Assembly (NCBI RefSeq): GCF_963678635.1
Contig: NW_026971418.1
Location: forward strand, 1 to 62,000
DNA from: Symsagittifera roscoffensis
Lineage: Eukaryota; Xenacoelomorpha; Acoela; Convolutidae
DNA: 62,000 bases
Direction: 5' to 3'
The notes beneath the pieces were generated by a model, which was not told where the DNA came from, did not search any database, and saw only the letters and a list, made by a program, of their open reading frames with translations. Positions 12,195 through 24,565 of this stretch are shown one piece after another; position 1 is the stretch's first letter; the number at the start of each line of letters is the position of its first letter. The translations under genes and the position numbers were made by a program.

Positions 12195-12640
12195 ATGTTA
12201 AGACACTCGATTAATTTTTGCACGCATTTTAGAAAAAAACACTAAAATCTTTGTACAATATTAGAAAACACTTTTTGTTTTTCACTCATTGTCAAAAAAA
12301 CTCAAACACTTTTTGCATTCCGTAGAAAGAAGTGAAACATTTTCTACATATCGTCAAAACTAAAAAATGAAACCTTTTCCGCATCTTGTAAAAAAAATGA
12401 AACACTTTTTGCATTTTGTCAAAAAAATTATACACTTATTACTGAAAAAAATTGGAACCCTTTTTGCGTTTTGTCAAACAATGTGAAAAACGTTTCGCAT
12501 CTTGTCGAACAATTCGCAACACTTTTCGCACTTTGTAAAAAAGGTCAAAAAATAATTAAATTCTTGACAAAAAAATTGAAAAATTTTCGCATTTTGTGAA
12601 AAAAGAAAACTTCTACCATCTTGTCAAAAAAATCATGATT
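12195..12640. repeat. Degenerate ~35-bp tandem repeat
   Basis: Imperfect units built on AAACACTTTTTGCATTTTGTCAAAA recur about ten times with drifting length (roughly 30-45 bp). No coding content. It marks the boundary before the more GC-rich DNA that leads into element A. Confidence 0.7.
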
Positions 12641-13099
12641 TTTCTTTCAGTGTAAAAACCTGATTTCTTTCAATAGTTTAAATTTATGTTTTTTTTGCCA
12701 AAATAACTAATTAGAAAACTAATTTTTGCATGTCTGCTTATCAAAAACAAGTGCCATTCTGCCAGATTGACACAGCGCAACCTTCCGGCGACACGAAAAA
12801 AACGAATAAAGGCCTTATTAACGAAAAAATATTGCGAAGGAGGGTAGGAATATTCTAGAATTGTTATTTTTCAAATTTCGATTGAAAAGTGAATGTTTCT
12901 GAGAAAAAGGACGAAAAAACAGAACAACGACAAATATTGTGGAAAACGGTCGGACAAGAGACGAAAAATACGAAGCCTCTTATCGTGGCAACAACACACG
13001 ATAAGACTCTTAGCAGTGGATATTAGTGGAGAAGGAAGCTTCAGTGGGGAAGGAATATTCCACGGAACCCTGCCGTGCCACAAATTGGAAGAGATAAGA

Positions 13100-13330
13100 A
13101 CGTTATCTCAGGAAGATTACGGGAACGGAGGCTTAGTCCCCCAGAGACTGTTTTATGTGAAGGGACTATATAAAACTAACTTTGTAGCTACTTGGATTAC
13201 GTAGAAGTCTGAATTAACACCGGTATTATTTGATATTTTAGAATATGAGTAGCTAGAAAGAGGAAAGGGTCAATCCATCTCCAATGGACTTAATATAGAA
13301 CTGTCACACAGAAACATAATAAAATAAGTT
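13100..13330 (+). promoter_or_regulatory. Candidate promoter / LTR-like segment upstream of element A
   Basis: A TATA-type motif ACTATATAAAACT at 13165-13177 is followed about 150 bp later by CATAATAAAATAAG at 13315-13328, a polyadenylation-like signal. This TATA-to-AATAAA spacing is what the U3-R part of an LTR looks like, and base composition shifts to higher GC from about 12.78 kb onward. No second copy exists in the window, so its LTR nature and its link to element A are inferred. An overlapping 103-codon ORF (12893-13204) has no recognised motif. Confidence 0.3.
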
Positions 13331-16300
13331 GTTCGAGCCGTGTTTTTAATGACAATCATGTAGTCTGAGGATCCGAGACTCAGCTATGTGGTTGTGTTCG
13401 CATGTAAACGAAAGCTGATCAAAAGTCGTTTGACTGATGGCCTAAAAATAGTAACTTTTTACTTAGCCCTAAACAGACCAGAAAATCAACTGGCAAGGTC
13501 GAGACGGTGAAAAACGAGTAAGATTAAGGTAACTGACGCCTGCCAGTCGTTAATAGGTACTTTTTCTCCGCTCCGTCGCTGTGTAGTATTTGGGCGAATG
13601 TTACATAGACGTTTTTATGGCGCTCCTGGGTGGGCCTGTCAAAGGCATAAGACCATCATGATTAGCAAGCGTTTCAGCGACGAACCCTCCGCTCCGCGCG
13701 TATGCCCGAGTTAGAGGCCTTAATGACCGTTATTGTACTAGGGGGAAGGTGCGTACCCTCCGTCTAGTACTATTTAACTTTTTATTTTATTTAACACCGA
13801 AATTCCGGGGGCCGGAGGGTTAGGTGGGAAATCTAGAGCCCGCTTGTCCCGAGGTCCCAGGACCAAAAACAATTAAAGAGAAAGCGTAAAACCAAACAAA
13901 AATAGTGTATTACCAAGAAAAAGCCAAAAAATAAATTTATTTGAAAACAAAAAAGTACAAAAAACAGTAAAAAATCCAAAAAAAGACCAAAAACAGTAAA
14001 AAACATAAAGTGACAGTTTATATGTTATTTCCGGACGAGATCTGATCTGACCTTCCTATTTGTTGTTGTTTCAGATTGATTTATATCGTTTCTGACAGAA
14101 AGATTGTGTGTTTTGGTGAAGGGTTGGATACCCTCCCTTGAGTGTAGTTTGAGTATTTAAGCACGTTAATGGTGATTTTGCCGGTGACCGGAGGGTAGAG
14201 TGGCAAGCTGACCGACGTGTTCCACACTCAACAAGGACATCATGGACAACATCCACAACGACTGTTGGGTATCGTTGAAACAATTTTAGTATCGTTTGGG
14301 CACTATTTCATTGAAACTTAAGAGGTGGGGGGCACGATTGGCGCGGTCCGATTGTACCCTCCATCGATTACAAATTTCCGAGTTAAGGGTCGTAATTCGG
14401 GTATTTTGGTGCAAAGGAGGGTATAGTACTATTCACTAACGACTACTAATAGGTTATTATCCTTATTATATATTACTTATCTCCTAACTAGACCCAGGAA
14501 ACACCCAAATTTCGTCGAAAATTATCGATTTTCGACCAAACTGTAGACCCCCAATTTTTTGGATATCCGAGCTTTTCCGAACAGCAAAAAGCTTTTCTAT
14601 AGTGAGTAGCTACGTAGTTCGATCCCCCTAACTAAAGAAACCGCGTGAGAATACTCAGTAGAAGTTGGAAAAAACCAAAATTTTTCGATCAAAATTTCGA
14701 TAATTTTCTGAATTTTGTCAATCTGTTTTGGGGATCGAGTTTTTGAGTTTTTAGAGTTAGAGCAATAAAATTTTTTGTATCAGGAGCGTGCTAGCATAAC
14801 GTGCTCGGCTGTTAGAAAAATTTTTGAGTAATCCTCCGATTAGCTCCATGGATAGAGCTAACGACTTAAGGATTGGAAAAGGAAGGAATCGGAGGGTCCA
14901 AATGTGATAGTTATTGGCCAAATTTTTGTCTCCAAACCATTTTTGGTCCGGTTTTTTTGCATTATTCCAGTGCCGTACAGGGCTACTACGCTCGTTTCAA
15001 TTATTTTTAGGCACTTTCAATAGGAATTGCGGAACAATTCTCTCAGAACCTACATAGGTGGTGAAAAAAGCCCATTTGGACAAACACATTTTTGGCAATT
15101 TCTCAAAGACTAGCCAACCGATCGGGATAATTTTGGTACCATAAGTCGACGTTTTGGACCACTTTTCCGGACCGCAACCGTTTTTGGGTTGACAATCTCG
15201 GAAAAGAAAAATCTTTTAGAATTTGTTGGTTCGGAGGGTCCAAATTACAGGTAACCCTCCGAGCGGCAGAAAATTTTATCAAAACACCTTTTTATCCTAC
15301 TGGGAAGTTTGACCGTGTCAGCCAACCTAGTTTTAAGTCAGGTGGACCGCTTTTGGAGACTTTATTGCGGTAACATAACCTTTTTTCTTGATTTTTGGGG
15401 AACCCTCCGAGGCAACCCCTTAGCAACCCTCCTTAGTGAAAAACTTCCACGAGATCATCCAAAGAAGTTAAAACAGACCACCATAAAAAATTTAGCTTGT
15501 TTTGACGCTTCCTGAAGTTAATTGAAGGCCCTTCTAAGTGAGGTTCAGAATTTTGAAAATTTTGGAGGTACCCTCCGAAGTAAACCTCCGGAGCATATTA
15601 AGCATCTTATTGACCCTCCTTAGTAAATTTAAGGGGACCCTCCGAAGTAACTTGGGTGATTAAGGTACCCTCCGAAGTAACCCTTCGAGGTAGGCTAGGT
15701 GTCTTAACAACCCTCCGAAGTAACCAACCGGGGTGACTTAAACATCTTAGCAACCCTCATTGTTAAAAACTTGAGGAAACCTTCCGTGGCAATTTGGGAG
15801 ACGGGAACTATCCATTTGAAAAAGATCATATTAGGACATTAGGCGTGCTTATTAGGATCATAGGAGCCCATTTTGACCCGGAAACTCGTGATCAACTTTG
15901 GATTCTAGATCGGGTGTATCAGAAGTACCCGAACAAAAAAAAATTTTTTTTGTTTGTGATTTTGGTTGTGTGGTTGCCTTGAGCTACTTAATAGGAAAGT
16001 TCGGGCAATCCGGGAACAAATATAAGGAAGGCCCCGGTGAGTGTATTAAGCAAATACACACTCACTTGAGAGGAAAGGTTGTTCCCTACTCTCGTGCACT
16101 TGGAGCAGTCCGGGTGTGGGGGAGCTTTTTCTTAGACTATAGAAACTTTCGATCAGAGGTTGCCTTGAGCTACTTAGTAGGACAGCTCGGGCAATCGCAG
16201 GGCACCTAAAAGAAGACCTCGGTTGGTGTATTAGGCAAATACACACCCACTTGAGAAGACTGTGACCTGGGCTTTGTTCTTTCGGATCGTTCCGATTGAG

Positions 16301-16740
16301 GGAAGTCTTTTTCTTTAATACTAAGTTTATTGATCTGTTTCTGAATCATCACTGTTTTTTATCAAAGATTGTGTGATTTTAACAGAGCAGTGACTTGATA
16401 AATTATGTGGCAATAAATTGATACTGATGAAAGGTCGCTGTCACCTGTAGGATATTCTTATCTGATTTTCCATTGTGTTTTGTGTGTTGATTATATCTTG
16501 TAAAAATTTTGTGATACTGTTATACTATACAACAGGGTTGAGTTAGCATTATATCATAACTGAGCAGGCTCTCTGTGTGTAACTCTAGCTGAGTCACTAA
16601 GATTGTCATTGAGAAACCTAAGAGACATTCTTGATACTTACGAGATCGAAGAGGTAGCGTTAAGTAATTTAACTTGAACTTGTTTGCGGTACGTGTGCAT
16701 CACGACTAAATTATAAAAATATTGTTTTTTGTCACAAAGC
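13330..16740 (+). other. Non-coding leader-like region with CCCTCCG motif array
   Basis: No convincing ORF. The heptamer CCCTCCG or its complement CGGAGGG (and close variants) recurs roughly eighteen times between 13690 and 15735. The densest cluster carries the longer form ACCCTCCGAAGTAAC, near 15570-15735. Position immediately 5' of gag suggests a retrotransposon leader or control region. A direct duplication sits at the distal end (separate entry). No primer-binding site or LTR boundary was found. Confidence 0.45.
15972..16258 (+). repeat. Two-copy direct duplication (~100 bp each)
   Basis: A segment beginning GGTTGCCTTGAGCTACTTA occurs at 15972-16078 and again at 16158-16258, each ending in a stretch with CAAATACACAC and CCACTTGAGA. 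Divergence is roughly 15-20 percent. It creates the overlapping small ORFs in this area, which are not considered genes. Confidence 0.75.
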
Positions 16741-18495
16741 ATGAAGCGCAGGGACTCGTTAGGATCGACTAATAAGATTCCCAGGCTGAGCAAGGGCAGC
16801 ACGCGAAAATTTAAAACTAGGCGTAGCCAGTCCTCGTTTAGCAGCGTCTCCGACATGTTTGCCGAAACCGAATCGACTAAAGGTCAACCTGATCTTTCAG
16901 TGAGCGAAATGAATTGAAGGAGCGAGAAAAACCTCGATGGCGATCAAAGGCGGAGCGCCGAAGCCGGAACCGCATGCGAAACACTCGTGGACCCCTTTGA
17001 CGAAGGAGAACGGACGCTTATTCGACCCGACTTTGAGGCAAGCGAGGACATCGAGCGGGAGGAAGTCGATAGGACGGAGGAGACCTCGGAGCGTTACAAG
17101 GTCGAGCCGCGAGAGGAAGTGTTATTCAAGGGAATGTCCAAATCGGAGACCAAGAGTCATATGTGGAGGAGAGAATATTCACATTCGGCTAATACCCACT
17201 CATCTCTGGCCAAGCAGAGCAATAACGCGATGATGTCGAGTATAAGCCCGAGTGAAGAACAACCGGGTTCGAAGGCCAAGAAGAGCTGGAGGTCTTTGTA
17301 CGATGAGCGCATGGCGTTACTACGAACTGAAGGTTTATCTTCCAGTTATGACTACCCGGAGATAACCCATCCGGATGTGAACTTCACACCGTGCCCAAGG
17401 ATTGACATGAGCAGGAAGGCGTCGTCCACCTCGCCGACCAGGCCCATGTCAGATGGGATAATGATGGGAGCGTCATCAACGTTCGACAGATTGATGACGT
17501 CGATGAGCAAGCAAAAAGGCGGTGCGTCATCAAGCACCAGGCTGCAGCCGCAGTTGACCTCATCTTCTTTGGGACTAACCCCGTCATTTGGGGCCACGGT
17601 AATGAATGGTCTGGATGAACTGAGACGGGACATGACTAAGAGAATAAATCAAGTTGATGAGAGAGCTCACCAGGGTCGAGAGAATCTGAGAGATGAACTA
17701 ACGCACGTGAAGTCGCAGGCGAGGGTTGATCAGGCTCAGTTGATTCGCAACACCGATCAATGCCTGGCGGAGAGCCTGGCACAGGCAAATAGGGAGTCAT
17801 ACGAAAGAGAGGCTAGGATGACGAGGGAGATCGAGCGATTGTTGAACGATCATGATAGCACCTACGCCCACACGATGACTAGACTGGAGAAAAGGTTAGA
17901 TGCCAAGTCTGACTTAATGATGCGGAAGCTTGACGCGATCCTGAAAGGGAGCAATTGGCAGGAGCGTTCCAACCAAAGGGAGCGCTCACGCCATGCGAAT
18001 GATGGAGATGGTACGGGCAGCAATGCCAGAGCCCAGCAAAGCTCGAGAACGAACTACGAACCTAGGAACAAGGAGCGGTCAAGGGCAGCCCCGTCGAGGC
18101 CTGGCTGGACAAATCCGGTCCCGCCGGAGGCAGATGCTACCCCGGAGACAAGGTTGCCAACTGTGCCACAAGTCAGTTCAGTACCAGATCTGACTACAGT
18201 CTCACAAGACACAACGATGTATGCCTCGATGTTTGAGCCTCTGAACAGATCTCTCGAAAAATTCATCAGCAAACTCTCGAAGTCAACCGAGAGAGGAGAG
18301 AGGTCAAGAAGGACATTGAAAAAGCCGAAGTCATATAAAGACGATTCAGACGGCTGCATTGATACTTGGATAGAGGTGATGAAGTTACACTTTGAGGAAG
18401 AGAGTCTCTCCAAGAAACAAGAGTGCAGCGCGCTAACGAGCAACCAACCTGGAGGGTACTGCACTAAGTTGTGTAATGGCGAAAAGAGCCAATGA
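16741..18495 (+). pseudogene. gag: Element A gag, N-terminal and coiled-coil part
   Basis: ATG at 16741 begins a basic, Ser-rich N-terminus. An in-frame TGA at 16915-16917 interrupts it and the same frame then runs on to 18495. The reading downstream of the stop includes an acidic segment and a long charged heptad stretch (about 17600-17950) typical of a coiled coil, followed by a polar linker. The capsid-like domain begins near 18340 and is cut by a frame change near 18440, after which it continues in the next ORF. The real product would be Gag, the structural protein of the particle. Confidence 0.75.
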
Positions 18496-19705
18496 GAGTG
18501 ACAGCGCTCGCAAAAAATTCGACAACCTGCTGAATCGTTTCGGCTCTGGAGTACAAGGGCACCAGGCTATGGTGAAGTTCGAAAAAAGGCGTCAAAGAGA
18601 TGACGAATCCATAGACAAATTTTTGGACGACCTTGAATTGCTTAGGAGGAGAAGCACTCCCGTTGAGAAAATATCCGAGCGAAACTTGGCAATTGCTTCG
18701 AAGGTCATGGACGGAGTAAAGAGTGAGGAGTTGAAGACGATGTTGGCCACACACTTCACCCTTTCACTTTACAGGGTACCCATGCCCGATGATTTGCGTA
18801 TGAAGTCACGCGAATTTTTACTCATAAAACCAAGGGCGCAGAACCGTTACAGCATTTATGAAAACTATAGCGGGACAAACACTGGTGCGAATTCCAGTTG
18901 GTACAAACCTCGCGATGAAATGGATAAAAGGAGGTCGTGTGCGAATTGTGGTTCGATGGACCATCACGTTTCCGCGTGTTCTGCATACAAACAGAACATG
19001 AAAGCGATAGGCTACTTTCTCGAGGACGTTGACGCGACCGACGAGGATCACGAAGAGTACGTCAGAGGGCTCATCGTGAAATATGGTCCAAGGTGCTTCT
19101 TCTGTAATTTGGAAGGACACTTCAAGTCGGATTGCACTCAGTTTTGGGATGCAGTGGCGGATGCAAAACATCCCCGCCACGAAGAGGCGCTTTCGGGTGT
19201 CAAGGCCAGTCGAGCACGTCTGATGAACATCTACACAAAAGCTCCCATAACTGATGCAAACGATCAGATTGGCCGGATATACATTCGTCAAGAGGAGCTG
19301 AAGGTTACACGAATCGGACACAACGCGATGCTCGAACAAGATGCGGTGCACATAGGTTGCGAGGCCGATCTGGCAGCACACGTGCTGGACGTGCAAGGCA
19401 GACAACTTTCAGTAAAGGGACTGCTAGACACGGGAGCAGTGGTTAGTGTCATGCCAGTCAAAACTTGGACCGACATGGGTTTCGAAAGGTCGGATCTCAT
19501 ACCGACAAACATCAGGTTGGCAGCTGCCAATCAGGGAGCGATCTATGTGAATGGACGAACCCCGATCATTTCACTGCAGCTCGGAGGAAGACATCTTTGG
19601 ATGAGCTTCCTAGTAGTGGAGAATTTGGACGAATCCGATCAGTTCATCTTAGGAAGGGATTTCGTGCGCAACTTTGATGTCACGATCGATCTCATGACGG
19701 GTTGA
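18476..19705 (+). pseudogene. gag-pro: Element A gag C-terminus, zinc knuckles and protease
   Basis: Continues the capsid domain in a new frame. Two CCHC knuckles follow: CANCGSMDHHVSAC near 18939-18980 and CFFCNLEGHFKSDC near 19093-19134, a nucleic-acid-binding nucleocapsid pair. Near the end is an aspartic protease with the catalytic motif LLDTGAVVSV (about 19421-19450) and a flap/C-terminal motif FILGRDF (about 19647-19667). The ORF stops at TGA 19703-19705 and protease-linker sequence continues in another frame from 19702. Programmed frameshifting is possible but ordinary decay is more likely given the other lesions. Confidence 0.85.
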
Positions 19706-20660
19706 TTAGGATCAAGGATCCTGAGAGAAAGTATGAAAAGATACCTATAAATAAGATCTTAATTAACCAGGCCAATGTGCCAATTTTTCTGGATCGAAAA
19801 GTTAGATTAAAACCAAACCAAGCCGTAGTAGCGACGTTTAGGATGAGGAACTTGAATGAACTCAGCAATGACAGACAGGTGTGTCTGGTACCAAATCCAA
19901 ACAGTAAAAGCTCGGCTATTTTAGGAAGAAGCTTCTCACTCACTCAGAGCGGACTGTGTGTGAGTGTGTTATTGAACACAGAAACAACAACAGTGACAAT
20001 ACAGAGGGGAAAGAAACTTGGCTATGCTTTGCCTCTGAACACAGACTTTCAGAGTGTGGAGAACTTGAAAAAATTTGATGTATCTAAATGTCCATTGCAT
20101 GCGAACCAAGAATGTATAATGAAGAGAGTGAATGAATTGAAATCTTCTAGGAAATTGTTTTCAATGAAGTCGGAAACAGATGATGGGCTGTCTAGTTGTT
20201 CCAACTTTCCTGAGAGGCCGACAGAAACAGAGTTAGCAGCGAATAAACCAGTCCTACCTGACATAGAACATTTGAAGGGTAAAATATCAGACAAGGAACT
20301 AGATTCGCTCAGAGCGGTGCTAAGTCGGAACGCAGACGTTTTTTCGAAACATAAGGCCGACATAGGTTGCTGTAATTTTGTAGAACACGAGGTTGAGATA
20401 GAAGAAGGCTCGGTACCTCATAGGGAAGGGGCTAGAAGAATGACCCCTCACAAGTCAGAAGCGTGTAGGAAGGAAATCGAGATGTTAATGGAGTACGAAC
20501 TGATCGAGCCGTCGAAGTCCCCGTGGGCTTGTGGCGTGGTCATGGCGAAAAAGAAAGGGGGACAAATCAGATTTTGTTGTGATTTCCGTTATATGAACGC
20601 AGTGACTATAAAGGACGCATACCCGATTCCCCGCATCGATGAGAGCCTATCCAAGCGGGG
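19702..20660 (+). pseudogene. pol: Element A pol: linker and RT N-terminal part
   Basis: The reading frame begins at TTG 19702 without an ATG and extends to 20856, but meaningful sequence ends near 20657. There a run of five G causes a one-base shift. The first ~200 codons are a protease-RT linker; the RT fingers follow with WACGVVMAKKKGG and FCCDFRYMNAVT. After the G run the frame is junk and the RT continues in the next ORF. It overlaps the protease ORF by four bases, consistent with one former polyprotein. Confidence 0.85.
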
Positions 20661-21409
20661 GAGACGCGAAGTTCTTCACGACGTTGGATTTGGGCTCTGC
20701 GTTCTGGCAAGTGCCACTCAGAAAGCAAGATCGAGAGAAAACAGGCTTCGCGTGCGAGCTGGGATTGTTCCAGTGGAAGAGGATGCCGTTCGGATTAAGC
20801 AACGCGACGGCCACATTCCAGCGACTGATGGCCCAGGCACTCACGAGCGTCACTAAGAAATACGGGAATCTCATCATGTGTTATTTTGATGATGTCGTGA
20901 TTGCAACATCAACCTTAGAAGACCACATAGAGAGGCTGGAGGAGGTGTTTTCTTGCATGAAGCAGGCATGTCTGAAATGTGAACCCTCCAAGTGTGAAAT
21001 CCTCAGAGATTCCATAAAGTATCTGGGCCGCCTGGTGGACAAACATGGAGAGAGACCAGATCCTGAAGTGGTTGAAGCGGTGCTGACATGGAAGGCACCT
21101 AAAACAGATACACAGCTGATGAGGTTTTTGGGATTCGCTAATTATTATCGAGAGTTCATCAAGGGGTATGCTGACAAATTATACCCCATGCAGCGCTTGA
21201 TGAGAAACAAGGGCAAAAAGTTCACTTGGACTGATGAGGCACAAGTTTCATTTGAAAACATCAAACGTGAACTTTGCGAGGCACCGGTCCTCGGCATGCC
21301 AACAGAGAAGGGGATGTTCGTGCTGGACACGGATGCATCAGTGGTTGCGATATCGGGCATACTTCACCAGGAGCAGGAGTGGAACGGGAGAACGTTCTTC
21401 GTCCGATAG
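20657..21409 (+). pseudogene. pol: Element A pol: RT palm and start of RNase H
   Basis: RT motif A is TTLDLGSAFWQV, motif B is MPFGLSNATATFQ and the catalytic motif C is YFDDVVIA near 20881-20904. The thumb/connection follows with FLGFANYYREF. RNase H begins with VLDTDAS, giving the first catalytic Asp. A one-base deletion near 21393 moves the remainder into another frame and this ORF ends at 21409. All RT catalytic aspartates are present, so the domain was functional before the indels. Confidence 0.9.
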
Positions 21410-22452
21410 CTTCCGGGAGTAAAGTCCTGAGTGATACTGAGATGAAGTACGGCGCACTAAAAGCGGAGATGTTTGCGGTGATCACTTTCGTGGAAAAAAA
21501 CAGGGCCTACTTGGGGAGTGCTCCCTTCAAGTTACGCGTGGATAATCGTGCCCTTGCCCGGCTGAAAACCTATTCGATGGACCAAAGTTATATTGGTCGT
21601 TGGATCGTGCGCCTGGATGGATACCACATGATCATAGAGCACCGTACCCGTAACAAGCACCAGAACGCAGATAGCCTCAGTAAAAAGACAGAATTTTATG
21701 AGCGCCGCGAGGAGAAGCAGGCTAACCAATCAGAAATCAAAGACGGGTTTTTATTTCTGGACAAGGAAACCTACGACAAACTACCACTTACTAGGTGGTT
21801 AGACAAGTCAGGGCATCCTATACCCGGACACCCTGACCTTCCAGTGGAGACGGCCGCGGAGATAAAATTTTTAGCCAGAGGCGAGCCCGTTCCGTTGGAT
21901 CTGCTCGTCCGATCCAATTTGGTACAACAGGAACTTACCAGGCTGGGTATAAACAGCATGGCTCTATTGAACAGGACGGTGAACGTGACACCGGAGGTCA
22001 TGGGAAAGCTCCGTGACTTGTTGGACAGGGAAGTGGATAGGCATGATCGTGAGTGGATGGAGACCATGCAGCGGTTGACTGTCACCGAGAGAACAGAGAA
22101 GAGGCCAGTGTCCATTCGCAGCCGAGGCGTTGAACGGGATTGCAGGTCGATAGTCAACCAGGTGGTGAGCTCGATGCCGAAGGAGGTCTTGTTGAGAACT
22201 TCGTTCACTGAATATGGGACACTGAATCAGACCAAAGCCACTGAGGAAGTCAGGATCAAGTCGAAATCTAGCTTCGCTAGGAGAGTGCATTTCACGGATG
22301 CAAAAGAAGAATACGAGCCGATCCCAGATTGTTCGTCCGGGGACGAGACAATGTCCGGGGAGTCTGATACCTTCGAGCCAGTCAAGGATGACTTGTCTGA
22401 GGTTTCAGACACCTTTGAGCCCGTGCAGGACGACTTGTCCGCGGAGAGGTAG
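21390..22452 (+). pseudogene. pol: Element A pol: RNase H and spacer
   Basis: Continues RNase H with KAEMFAV (Glu), RVDNRAL (Asp) and HQNADSLS (Asp), completing the D-E-D-D set begun in the previous ORF. A polar spacer of about 230 residues follows with no recognised domain. At its end a short repeated phrase (SGESDTFEPV and variants) comes from the DNA repeat GTCCGGGGAGTC, which recurs through 22340-22535. The frame closes at TAG 22450-22452. Confidence 0.85.
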
Positions 22453-22519
22453 ATGAGACCACCTAGGGGCAGAATTTTGTCCGGGGAGTCGGGTTCAAAG
22501 CGACCAATGGACAGAGTTT

Positions 22520-24505
22520 TTGTCCGGGGAGTCGATAAACATCCCAGACAACTTGGAATATGATGTTGGGGAATCAGTCAACTCAAGTGTTGACTCGAGG
22601 CCCCAGTCCTGGGACAAAACATCTGAAACAACTTCCAATTCCGATATGTCAGAGATCGCAATCCACTCCTTATTGGTAGACTGGAAGCAGCGCGGGCTGC
22701 ACCGAGAAACGCATCAAGATCCAGACAGAGACAGATACACCTCAGATGAAGAGGGCACTGTGGTAGATAATGCCGCAGACGAGCTCGAGCTGATAGCAGT
22801 TTCGAAACGCCCAACCAGATTGCTGCCACATGGTACGGTCGTCCGTACCAATCTGGAACCATCTGTGCAGGAAGCGACGCCTTTGAAAAAGATATGGTGT
22901 GTCAAGTTGATGGACGATGCTCATGCTCCGGAGATAATGAGTGGGCAAATGAACGTGGTAAAGACGTATTTGAAAGCCAGGTACAGGCTGTCGGATCTCC
23001 TAAGGGCTCAACGAAGTGATAGAATGACGAGCAGTCTGAAGAGATGGATCGAGAATGGAGCACCTGACAAGATCTTGAAGCAATTCTACCAGAAGAGAAA
23101 CGACTTGTTGTACCTGAACAAGGACGGAGTCGTAGCCTGTAAACGTAAAGAGGAGGACAAGGTCCTTTATAAATATAGTTCAATAGTGTTACCACAGTTG
23201 TACCAGACCGAGTTGCTCTTTCGCTCACATGATCAGATGGGCCATCAAGGCGTGGACAAAGTGTACAACAGGATACAGAAACGATTCGAATGGCCGGGAT
23301 TGAAGAAGGCTTGTGAGAAGTGGATTGTATGCCTGTCATGTCAGCAGGCGAAGGATCCCAGGAAACTAAGGTTCCCCCTTCAGTCAATAGAGTCGTCGGG
23401 TTTCAACGAAGTGGTGCAAATTGATCATCAGAAAATCTGCATGACAGCAACGGGCTATAATCAGGTGCTGGTAATGATCGACCATTTTACGAAGTATGCG
23501 GAGGCAGCACCCTGCATGACAGCATCGGCGGAAGAAACATGCGATCAGTTGATAAACGTGTGGATAGCGAGGCATGGCTGCCCCATCACGTTCCAATCGG
23601 ACAATGGCAAAGCATTCGTGGGTGATCTCACGAAGGAGTTAATGAAAAGATCGCAGGTAGCGCAGGCACACTCGACCACTTATCACCCGCAAACGAATGG
23701 CCTAGTCGAAAGGCAAAATCGCACACTGGTTTCCAAGCTGAGAGTCTATTGCTCGCGTTACATGGATGACTGGGACAAGCACTTGCCGCAAGTGATGGGT
23801 GCTTACAACAGCACGGAGCATTCCCTTACAGGAATAAGTCCGCACATGATTATAACGCGTCACGAGAAAGCGCTCCCGTTGACGTTTTTCTACCCTGAAC
23901 ATGAGGGGAAGAGGACAGCTCCGCAAACGTACGTGCGGGATGTTATTAGAAGACAGCAGGACCTCAATGACTTATGCAGGAGGAACACGCAACAGGCGCA
24001 AGTTAGACAAAAAAGAAGGTTTGATAAAAGGACAGCCGATGCGAAAGCTTACTCAGTTGGCGACTACGTCTGGGTGTTCCAGGAAGTGGTTCCACCAAAA
24101 GGAACCAAGTATTTATTAAAGAAATGGCGTGGTCCATTTCAGATGACAGAGGTGCACCAAGGAGGTCGTTTTTATCATTACGAAAATATCAAACCACACA
24201 ATGCCTCGTCAGAGGACAGGTGCATCCCAGCAGACATGCAAGAGGGAGACTATTTGATAGTGGATCCTGCTTGTGAAATGAATGAAAGGGGTTCTCGCGA
24301 CAAAAACGACGGGAATGAGGTGGTGGACGATTGCGACCTACCACTGGATCTGGAGTTGACCGAACGAGTAGAGGTGGACAATGAAACTCTACCGTATGCC
24401 GAGGAAGACTGGGACTGCCCGGAACAAATCGAAATTGACAAAGGAATACAGCCTGACTTTCCTCTCACCATGGAAACACGCCAGAGCAAGAGAGGAAAAA
24501 ACTAG
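22520..24505 (+). CDS. pol (int): Element A integrase (DD35E) with GPF module
   Basis: 661 codons. An acidic N-terminal linker (about 1-130) precedes the integrase zinc finger H237, H242, C271, C274. The catalytic core has D302 (QIDHQ), D361 (FQSDNG) and E397 (NGLVERQN), with exactly 35 residues between the last two. The C-terminal domain ends in a GPF motif (WRGPFQM, 538-540) and there is no chromodomain. The ORF closes at TAG 24503-24505. The macro-domain ORF continues in the same frame only 19 codons later, so integrase and macro domain probably formed one polyprotein. The start at 22520 lies in a repeated GTCCGGGGAGTC stretch and may be artificial. Confidence 0.93.
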   Translation: MSGESINIPDNLEYDVGESVNSSVDSRPQSWDKTSETTSNSDMSEIAIHSLLVDWKQRGLHRETHQDPDRDRYTSDEEGTVVDNAADELELIAVSKRPTRLLPHGTVVRTNLEPSVQEATPLKKIWCVKLMDDAHAPEIMSGQMNVVKTYLKARYRLSDLLRAQRSDRMTSSLKRWIENGAPDKILKQFYQKRNDLLYLNKDGVVACKRKEEDKVLYKYSSIVLPQLYQTELLFRSHDQMGHQGVDKVYNRIQKRFEWPGLKKACEKWIVCLSCQQAKDPRKLRFPLQSIESSGFNEVVQIDHQKICMTATGYNQVLVMIDHFTKYAEAAPCMTASAEETCDQLINVWIARHGCPITFQSDNGKAFVGDLTKELMKRSQVAQAHSTTYHPQTNGLVERQNRTLVSKLRVYCSRYMDDWDKHLPQVMGAYNSTEHSLTGISPHMIITRHEKALPLTFFYPEHEGKRTAPQTYVRDVIRRQQDLNDLCRRNTQQAQVRQKRRFDKRTADAKAYSVGDYVWVFQEVVPPKGTKYLLKKWRGPFQMTEVHQGGRFYHYENIKPHNASSEDRCIPADMQEGDYLIVDPACEMNERGSRDKNDGNEVVDDCDLPLDLELTERVEVDNETLPYAEEDWDCPEQIEIDKGIQPDFPLTMETRQSKRGKN

Positions 24506-24565
24506 AAGAAATACAATCCGTACGGCGAGGATTTTGTTGTAGACAGGATAGTTGTAAGTGATTTC

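Noticed and set aside
12893-13204. 103-codon plus-strand ORF as a small gene
   Set aside because: It overlaps the TATA-bearing, LTR-like segment, has no motif, and its composition is explained by the G/A-rich local sequence.
17352-18464. Antisense ORFs of 60-136 codons across gag and pol of element A
   Set aside because: Mirror-frame shadows of coding sequence without motifs.
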